Positions 30,649-30,657 of a stretch of 30,657 nucleotides of DNA are shown in pieces. The first letter of the stretch is position 1; the number at the start of each line of letters is the position of its first letter. Origin of the DNA: a virus; IMG/VR virus record IMGVR_UViG_3300034160_000001, positions 1 to 30,657 of that record. One strand, written 5' to 3'. The notes under the pieces are model-generated. The model was not told where the DNA came from, ran no database searches, and saw only the letters and a program-made list of their open reading frames with translations. Position numbers and translations under genes: made by a program.

Positions 30649-30657
30649 GGCCATTAG

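Overview
The window is the structural (right-hand) part of a lytic T7-type podophage genome. Gene order places it with the phiKMV-like members of the Autographiviridae: the single-subunit phage RNA polymerase gene lies directly before the virion genes, not at the early end. All confident genes but one run on the + strand. They are tightly packed, with many ATGA or TAATG start/stop overlaps and strong GGAG-type ribosome sites. phiKMV relatives mostly infect Pseudomonas and other Gammaproteobacteria. The host cannot be fixed from sequence alone, but GC-rich third codon positions and the SAR-endolysin/spanin lysis set fit a Gram-negative host. I see no tRNA, rRNA, CRISPR array, insertion sequence or integrase.

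Region 1 (1-4946), DNA metabolism: the last 45 codons of a family A DNA polymerase, a possible 55-aa protein, a putative ssDNA-binding or replication-associated protein, a 5'-3' exonuclease, an endonuclease VII-type resolvase, a DEDDy 3'-5' exonuclease with a zinc ribbon, a protein with a MazZ-type dATP/dGTP diphosphohydrolase N-terminal domain, and two tiny overlapping genes. Region 2 (4954-8245): the phage RNA polymerase, a promoter-rich stretch, a small conserved-looking protein and a GNAT-like protein. Region 3 (8208-24489), virion: a T7 gp7.3-like protein, portal, scaffold, capsid, a strong terminator, tail tubular A and B, three internal (ejected) virion proteins and a beta-helix tail fibre/spike. 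The second internal protein carries a C-terminal lysozyme domain and the third an HExxH zincin motif. Region 4 (24498-27729): small and large terminase subunits, then holin, SAR endolysin, Rz and overlapping Rz1. Region 5 (27731-29225): four small genes, two of them paralogues, probably encoding minor virion proteins. Region 6 (29226-30657) is an accessory right end with a low-complexity stretch, a minus-strand small membrane protein, an inverted pair of the promoter-like repeat and an HNH-AP2 homing-type endonuclease with different codon use.

The most notable non-coding signal is a repeated element, ATTATGTCTCCCTTAGTGGT, present in five + oriented copies and one - oriented copy. Three copies follow the RNA polymerase gene, one lies inside the third internal virion gene, and a + and a - copy flank the start of the accessory right end. 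I interpret it as the phage RNA polymerase promoter. This is inference, and the direction of transcription is not certain, because the opposite strand reads like a T3 promoter core with one base deleted.

The overall logic: host polymerase would transcribe early genes lying left of this window, and the phage polymerase made from 4954-7410 would then transcribe virion assembly, packaging and lysis genes from the repeats.
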